A DNA stretch of 64,000 nucleotides. It comes from Planctomycetota bacterium. GTDB lineage: Bacteria > Planctomycetota > Phycisphaerae > Phycisphaerales > UBA1924. A program made the position numbers and the translations under genes. Location: the NCBI GenBank assembly GCA_003696675.1, contig RFGH01000117.1, positions 78,890 to 142,889 of the forward strand, written 5' to 3'. The stretch's first letter is position 1; each line of letters starts with the position of its first letter. Positions 58,618 through 64,000 of the stretch are shown here, in pieces. A model generated the notes under the pieces. The model made no database searches. It was not told where the DNA came from and was given only the letters and a program-made list of their open reading frames with translations.

Positions 58618-59793
58618 TCAGTAGATCGCCTCGCGGGAGGACAACCCCGCGACCAGGTGCTCGAACACGAACTTCATCTGAACATTGCTGTCCAGCTCGC
58701 GTTGTGCTCTTGCCACCGCGTCAATCGCCTGCATGGCCGTGTCTCTTCGCCGGGGATCGACCAGCCCGGGCCGTGCCCGATCGGCAACCAACGAGAGCAT
58801 GCGTCGCACTCCGACGCGGTTGGCCGCATCCTTGGACCGGTTCTCGCCCTGCTTTTCGCCTTCCTTGACCCACGCGGAAGCCCAGTCCTCGACCAGTTTG
58901 CTCATCGTTGAGCCGAGCGTCAAGGGCAGGACGCCGCGCTCGGCTTCCGCCAGCATCGAATCGATGGCTGTGTACCAGGCGTAGGCGCCGCTCTCACGCA
59001 GCGACAACACCCGACCCGGCGAGCCCTGCCCCATACGCAGCAGCCAGTCCCGTTCGGCCCCATCCGCTTCGAGCCCCGCATGGCTCATCCAAACCCGCAT
59101 CGCTTCGTCGGACAATGGCGCGAAGGCGACCCGCTGGCATCGGCTGCGGATCGTCGGGAGCAGCCGGTCTTCGCTGCTGGTCACAAGGATGATGATCGTT
59201 CCTGGTGCCGGCTCCTCGAGCGTCTTCAGGATGGCGTTCTGAGTCGGCGCGTTCGACGGCGAACGATCGAGCAACTCGGCCTCATCAACAATGAACACCT
59301 TGCCCGCACGGGACTCGGACCGCATCACCGGGGCACGCGACGCCGGGACAATCAAGTGCTCCTCGACCACGGCCTTCGGAATGGTCGCCAGCTTCGCATC
59401 ACGCACCTTCGAATCGTCGCTGAACCTTGCAAGTTCCTTGCACACCACATGCAGATCCGGGTGCATCCCGGCGGCCAACAGACGCTGGGTCGGCGAATCC
59501 GGCTCCGGAGCGATCTCGCCGGTCAGGCCCGGCCTGGATGTCGGATCGAGCAGCACGGCCGCCCACGCCAGCGCGGTGGTGAACTTCCCGACCCCTTCAG
59601 GACCATGAAAAATCCACGCATGATGAAGCCGCCCCGACCCCATCGCGGCACGGAGCTGACAGAGCGCCCGCTCATGCCCGATCACCGAATCAAGGGGCAC
59701 GGGCGCGGGGACCTTCAGCGTCTGCCGCTCGCTGGGGCCTTCGATCGTGCGGACGCGCTTGGTGCCGGACTTCTTGGTGGTTTTCTTGGCCAT
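58618..59793 (-). CDS. holB: DNA polymerase III delta' subunit-like AAA ATPase
   Basis: VIGHERALCQLRAAMGSGRLHHAWIFHGPEGVGKFTTA; NAILKTLEEPAPGTIIILVTSSEDRLLPTIRSRCQ. Confidence 0.92.
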   Translation of the reverse strand: MAKKTTKKSGTKRVRTIEGPSERQTLKVPAPVPLDSVIGHERALCQLRAAMGSGRLHHAWIFHGPEGVGKFTTALAWAAVLLDPTSRPGLTGEIAPEPDSPTQRLLAAGMHPDLHVVCKELARFSDDSKVRDAKLATIPKAVVEEHLIVPASRAPVMRSESRAGKVFIVDEAELLDRSPSNAPTQNAILKTLEEPAPGTIIILVTSSEDRLLPTIRSRCQRVAFAPLSDEAMRVWMSHAGLEADGAERDWLLRMGQGSPGRVLSLRESGAYAWYTAIDSMLAEAERGVLPLTLGSTMSKLVEDWASAWVKEGEKQGENRSKDAANRVGVRRMLSLVADRARPGLVDPRRRDTAMQAIDAVARAQRELDSNVQMKFVFEHLVAGLSSREAIY

Positions 59794-59834
59794 GCGTCCC
59801 GGGAGGATACCCGTGCGCACGGGGGCACGCGGCA

Positions 59835-60740
59835 TCACCGACGCCGTCGGGCCGCCGCCATCAAAGCGGTGCCGAACAACGCCACGCCTCCGGGCGTGGG
59901 CACACCCGTTACCGAGTAGATCCACGGCGTATAGGCAGAAACCCTGGTGTAGACCGAGATGTCCCCGTAGTCGGCGTCCGGATTGCCGTCGACCGATGAG
60001 ATGAACGAGGTGATCCCCGCGATGGCGTAGCCGTTGGCGGTCTGCACAAACATCGGTCCGCCCGAGTCGCCGGGCGCGACCTGGATCTCCAGATCCAGCG
60101 GGGCCGAGTCTCCCCAGATCGAATCGTTCGTATTCAGCGGGTTGTCGAAATCCGTAAGCAGCAGATTCTCGCTCCAACCCCGCGCGGTCCCGAGCACATC
60201 GAGCACATTGTTTCCGGCCCTCTTGACCCCCTGCGTCCCGGCGATGTCACCCGTCAGCCCGGTCCCGCTGCGTCCATAGCCCACGGAAGTGCCGACCACG
60301 CCCAGCTCCTCGGACCCCGTGTAAACGGCTGCCGGATCCACATTCGTCACCGCGGAGCTCAGACGAACCAGCGCGATGTCGTTGCCGCCAAAGAAGTCGT
60401 TCGGATCCCAGTCCGGGTGCAGCACAATCTCCTCGACAATGCCGAACGCCGTGTCGGTGCCCCAGAGCACGCTGGTGGTGTTGCCGTCCACGCAGTGCGC
60501 GGCCGTCAGCACCCACCGATCGCTGATCAGCGTCCCTGTACAGATCGTCGACCCTCCGTTGATCAGCAACTGCCCGACCGCGGCGAACTGCGGCTCCTGC
60601 GCCAACGCCAGATACAGCGAGTCGTCCACATCGTGCCGACGCACGCCGGCGCTCGCGGGCCACACGACCCCGCCCGCCACGCCCGCCCCGACGAGAACCC
60701 GGCCGACAGACCTGAACCACAACTCGCGGGCAGAACGCAT
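59835..60740 (-). CDS. Secreted trypsin-like (S1) serine protease with PEP-CTERM-like C-terminus
   Basis: WVLTAAHCVDG; NDIALVRLSS; VAPGDSGGPMF; C-term VPTPGGVALFGTALMAAARRRR. Confidence 0.9.
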   Translation of the reverse strand: MRSARELWFRSVGRVLVGAGVAGGVVWPASAGVRRHDVDDSLYLALAQEPQFAAVGQLLINGGSTICTGTLISDRWVLTAAHCVDGNTTSVLWGTDTAFGIVEEIVLHPDWDPNDFFGGNDIALVRLSSAVTNVDPAAVYTGSEELGVVGTSVGYGRSGTGLTGDIAGTQGVKRAGNNVLDVLGTARGWSENLLLTDFDNPLNTNDSIWGDSAPLDLEIQVAPGDSGGPMFVQTANGYAIAGITSFISSVDGNPDADYGDISVYTRVSAYTPWIYSVTGVPTPGGVALFGTALMAAARRRR

Positions 60741-61003
60741 CCGATCTCTCCTTGCCGCTGCGTCGCAACACGGGACCATCCGCCCGATCGGGCGGTGCAC
60801 GCCATCACCATGCCCCCACTCCCGCTCTCCGGCCACCCGCTTGCCCGATCGGACCCCTGTTTTCGGGCCTCCGCATCGGTCCAACCCGACACCGGATCGA
60901 CGGAAACCCCGCCCCGCCCGCGTAGGATCATGCCGCAAGGGCGTCCCCGCATGTTCTCGGACGCTCCAACAACCACTTCCGTCCCCGCCAGGAACGCCGC
61001 AGC

Positions 61004-63910
61004 ATGTCCCAGACCCAGATCAAGACCTCCGCCAGCGCCCCGATCCCCCCCGGGCGGTCCGCCGCCGAGGTCCGGGCGGCGTTCATCAAGTTCTTCGAGG
61101 AACGCGGGCATACCTTCGTCCCCTCCTCGACCTCCTGCCCGATGAACGATCCCTCGTTGCGCGACACCTTCGCCAACGCGGGCATGAACCAGTTCAAGCC
61201 GATCTTCCAGGGGGTGCTGCCCCCGGACTCGCCCCTCGCCGGGCTCAAGCGGGCCGTGAACAGCCAGAAATGCATCCGCGCCGGCGGCAAGCACAATGAC
61301 CTCGACGATGTCGGACGCGACACCTATCACCACACCTTCTTCGAGATGCTCGGCAACTGGTCCTTCGGCGACTACTTCAAGAAAGAAGCCATCGCCTGGT
61401 CCTTCGAGCTCCTGACCAAGGTATGGGGGATCGACCCCGACCGGCTGTACGCCACCTACTTCGAGGGTGCCCCAGAACAGGGCGTGCCCACCGACACCGA
61501 GACCCGAGACCTGTGGCGACAGTACCTGCCCGACGACCACATCCTCCCGGGCAACATGAAGGACAACTTCTGGGAGATGGGCGACACCGGCCCCTGCGGC
61601 CCGTGCACCGAGATCCACTACGACCGCATCGGCGGACGCAACGCACGCCACCTGGTCAATCAGGACGACCCGGATGTGCTGGAGATCTGGAACAATGTCT
61701 TCATCCAGTTCGACCGCATCGAGGGCGGCGAGCTCAAGCCCCTACCCGACAAGCATGTCGATACCGGCATGGGGCTGGAGCGCATTGTCTCGGTCTTGCA
61801 GGACAAGCGGAGCAACTACGACACCGATGTGTTCATGCCGCTCTTCGACTCGATCCGCAAGATCACCGGCTGCCGCCCCTACACCGGCAAGCTCGGCACC
61901 GAGGACGCCGACGGCGTGGACGAGGCGTATCGCGTCATCGCCGACCACATCCGCACGCTGACCGTCGCCATCACAGACGGACAGATGCCCGGCAACGAGA
62001 GCCGCGGCTATGTCCTCCGCCGCATCCTTCGCCGGGCCGTCCGCTACGGGCGCCAGAAGCTCAACGCGCCCGAAGGCTTCCTCGCCGGGCTGGTGCCCAC
62101 CGTGGTCGCATCGCTGGGTGACGCGTTCCCCGAGCTGAAGAAGGACCCGGAGAAGGTCCGCGCCGTGATCGCCGAGGAAGAGGAGAGCTTCGGAAGGACG
62201 CTCGACCGCGGGATCAAGATGTTCGATGACCTCGCCACAGGGTCGAAGTCCATCTCCGGCGAGGACGCCTTCAAGCTTTACGACACCTACGGCTTCCCCT
62301 TCGACCTCACGGAGATCATGGCCCGCGAGCGCGAGCTGACCGTCGACAAAGCCGGCTTCGAGAAGGCGATGGCCGAGCAGAAAGAACGCTCCCGCCAGGG
62401 CGGGCGCAAGGACGAGGGCGAACGCTTCGAGTTGCGGGCCGAGCACACCGCAGCCCTCCAGCGTCTGAATGTCAAGCCCACCGACGACTCGCTCAAGTTC
62501 GCCGCCCGCGAGATCAAGGCCACCGTCAGGGCGATCTTCAACGGGCACAACTTTGACCAGCACACCGGCGCCACCGGCACCAAACGCCGCGTCGGCATCA
62601 TCCTCGACAAGACCAACTTCTACGCAGAGATGGGCGGCCAGGTCGGCGACCACGGCGAGCTGACCGTCACCCGCGACCTCGGCAAGGGCGGCGGCGGGCA
62701 CTTCCGCGTCGAGGACACCCAGGTCTTCGGCGGCTATGTCGTCCACATCGGCCATGTCACCAAGGGCGAGATCCGCGTCGGCGAAGATGTCGCCTGCCTC
62801 GTCGATCACGCTCGACGCGACCGCATCGCGGCCAACCACACCGCCACCCACCTGCTCAACCTGGCGCTCAGGCAGACCCTGGGCGACGGAGTTGACCAGC
62901 GCGGCTCACTGGTCGATCCCGACCGGCTCCGCTTCGATTTCTCCTACAACCAGGGCGTCGAACCCGACCAACTCGCCGCGATCGAGTCCTCGGTCCGCGA
63001 GCTGATCGCAGCAGACCTGCCCGTTCACGCCGAGGTTGCACCGCTGGCTCAAGCCCAGCACATCAACGGGCTCCGCGCCGTCTTCGGCGAGGCCTACCCC
63101 GACCCCGTCCGCGTTGTCTCGATCGGTGCCCCGGTCGCCGACCTGCTCGCCAATCCCGCCGACGGACGCTGGGCGTCCCAGTCCACCGAGTTCTGCGGCG
63201 GGACCCACCTGCCCAGCACCGGGCGGGCCAAGGCCTTCGCCCTGACCAGTGAGGAAGGCATCGCCAAGGGCGTACGACGCATCTTCGCCCTGACCGGCGT
63301 GCCCGCCCAGGCCGCGATCGAGGCGGCCGACGCCCTCGACCGCGATGCCGCCAACCTCGCCAAGCTGCCCGACAGCGAGCTCGCCAAAGGCGTGCAGCAG
63401 CTCAACGCCCGGATCGACCAGATGACCATCCCCGCGGTCCGCAAGGCGATGCTCCGCGCCACCCTCGCCGGATATCAAGAGCGGGTCAAGCAAGCCAGCA
63501 AAGCCGCTGCCGCCGCCAAGGCCGCCGAGGCCCAGAAGCTCGCTCGGGGCATCGCAGCCTCAGCCGCCGGCTCGCCCGACGAGGTGGTCATCGCCTCGCT
63601 CGACCTGGGGTCGGACAAGGCGTCCCTCGAAGCGGCTATGAAGGTCATCCGCGACGCGAATCCGAACAAAGCAGTCCTGATCCTCTCCCCGGACGAGGAC
63701 GCCGGGCGGGTCTCCGTCGTCGCCAGCGTGCCCAAGTGCATGACCGACCGAGGCCTGAAAGCCGGCGATTGGGTCCGCGAGGTCACCGGGGTCATGGGCG
63801 GCAAGGGCGGCGGACGCCCCGACACCGCCCAGGGCTCCGGTCCCGATCTCACGAAGGTACGCGAGGCCGTCGCCGCCGCCCGAGTGTTCGCCGCCCGGGC
63901 CACATCATGA
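61004..63910 (+). CDS. alaS: Alanyl-tRNA synthetase
   Basis: RAAFIKFFEERGHTFVPSSTSCPMNDPSLRDTFANAGMNQFKPIFQG; HTATHLLNLALRQTLG; TEFCGGTHLPSTG. Confidence 0.97.
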   Translation: MSQTQIKTSASAPIPPGRSAAEVRAAFIKFFEERGHTFVPSSTSCPMNDPSLRDTFANAGMNQFKPIFQGVLPPDSPLAGLKRAVNSQKCIRAGGKHNDLDDVGRDTYHHTFFEMLGNWSFGDYFKKEAIAWSFELLTKVWGIDPDRLYATYFEGAPEQGVPTDTETRDLWRQYLPDDHILPGNMKDNFWEMGDTGPCGPCTEIHYDRIGGRNARHLVNQDDPDVLEIWNNVFIQFDRIEGGELKPLPDKHVDTGMGLERIVSVLQDKRSNYDTDVFMPLFDSIRKITGCRPYTGKLGTEDADGVDEAYRVIADHIRTLTVAITDGQMPGNESRGYVLRRILRRAVRYGRQKLNAPEGFLAGLVPTVVASLGDAFPELKKDPEKVRAVIAEEEESFGRTLDRGIKMFDDLATGSKSISGEDAFKLYDTYGFPFDLTEIMARERELTVDKAGFEKAMAEQKERSRQGGRKDEGERFELRAEHTAALQRLNVKPTDDSLKFAAREIKATVRAIFNGHNFDQHTGATGTKRRVGIILDKTNFYAEMGGQVGDHGELTVTRDLGKGGGGHFRVEDTQVFGGYVVHIGHVTKGEIRVGEDVACLVDHARRDRIAANHTATHLLNLALRQTLGDGVDQRGSLVDPDRLRFDFSYNQGVEPDQLAAIESSVRELIAADLPVHAEVAPLAQAQHINGLRAVFGEAYPDPVRVVSIGAPVADLLANPADGRWASQSTEFCGGTHLPSTGRAKAFALTSEEGIAKGVRRIFALTGVPAQAAIEAADALDRDAANLAKLPDSELAKGVQQLNARIDQMTIPAVRKAMLRATLAGYQERVKQASKAAAAAKAAEAQKLARGIAASAAGSPDEVVIASLDLGSDKASLEAAMKVIRDANPNKAVLILSPDEDAGRVSVVASVPKCMTDRGLKAGDWVREVTGVMGGKGGGRPDTAQGSGPDLTKVREAVAAARVFAARATS

Positions 63911-64000
63911 TGACCGGCAACGCCCCAGCGCCGCAACCCCATGACACACCGCAGGATGGGTCTCAGCCCCGGGATCCGCGGCTCGAGATCCCCCCCGTAC
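63907..64000 (+). CDS. Partial CDS start (unknown), ATGA overlap with alaS
   Basis: ATG at 63907 with open frame MMTGNAPAPQPHDTPQDGSQPRDPRLEIPPV to the window end. Confidence 0.5.
   Translation, partial: MMTGNAPAPQPHDTPQDGSQPRDPRLEIPPV

Noticed and set aside
61742-62851. 369-aa ORF antisense to alaS
   Set aside because: Shadow ORF; Val/Asp/Gly-rich artefact
1-64000. CRISPR arrays, IS elements, prophage or anti-phage defence islands
   Set aside because: No regularly spaced repeats, transposase, integrase or recognised defence gene apart from the lone methyltransferase-like protein

Overview
High-GC chromosomal window, most likely from a Phycisphaerae/Planctomycetes-type bacterium (inferred from gene content, CPECG zinc ribbons, GC-terminal dockerin-like domains and FliD/FliS; no database search was possible). 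It is densely coding and mostly housekeeping: a dcw-like end (rsmH, LysM protein, ftsL-like, ftsI start), lipB/lpxA, rsfS/aroB/clpX, dnaG/rpoD, putA, ribF/nrnA, mnmA, purQ, rseP, deoC/ALDH, fliD/fliS, holB and alaS. No tRNA, rRNA, CRISPR array, prophage or transposon was seen. Main observations: (1) a ParA-type ATPase fused to a C-terminal CBM48/AMPK-beta-like glycogen-binding domain, followed by a protein resembling a MinD/ParA ATPase without a P-loop, a candidate positioning system for a polysaccharide cargo; (2) a PilZ-J-domain fusion, i.e. a possible c-di-GMP-responsive co-chaperone; (3) near absence of the tetranucleotide ACGT (6 found by eye, all within 46.2-49.4 kb, against roughly 200 expected from composition); (4) a recurrent TAnnnT-N5-7-start-codon arrangement at about 14 genes, suggesting leaderless promoters; (5) a C9 run at the ribF 3' end whose length decides between an ATGA-overlap stop, fusion to nrnA, or a long overlapping tail; (6) a DUF418 gene broken by one in-frame TAG. 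All calls come from reading the sequence and the supplied ORF translations.
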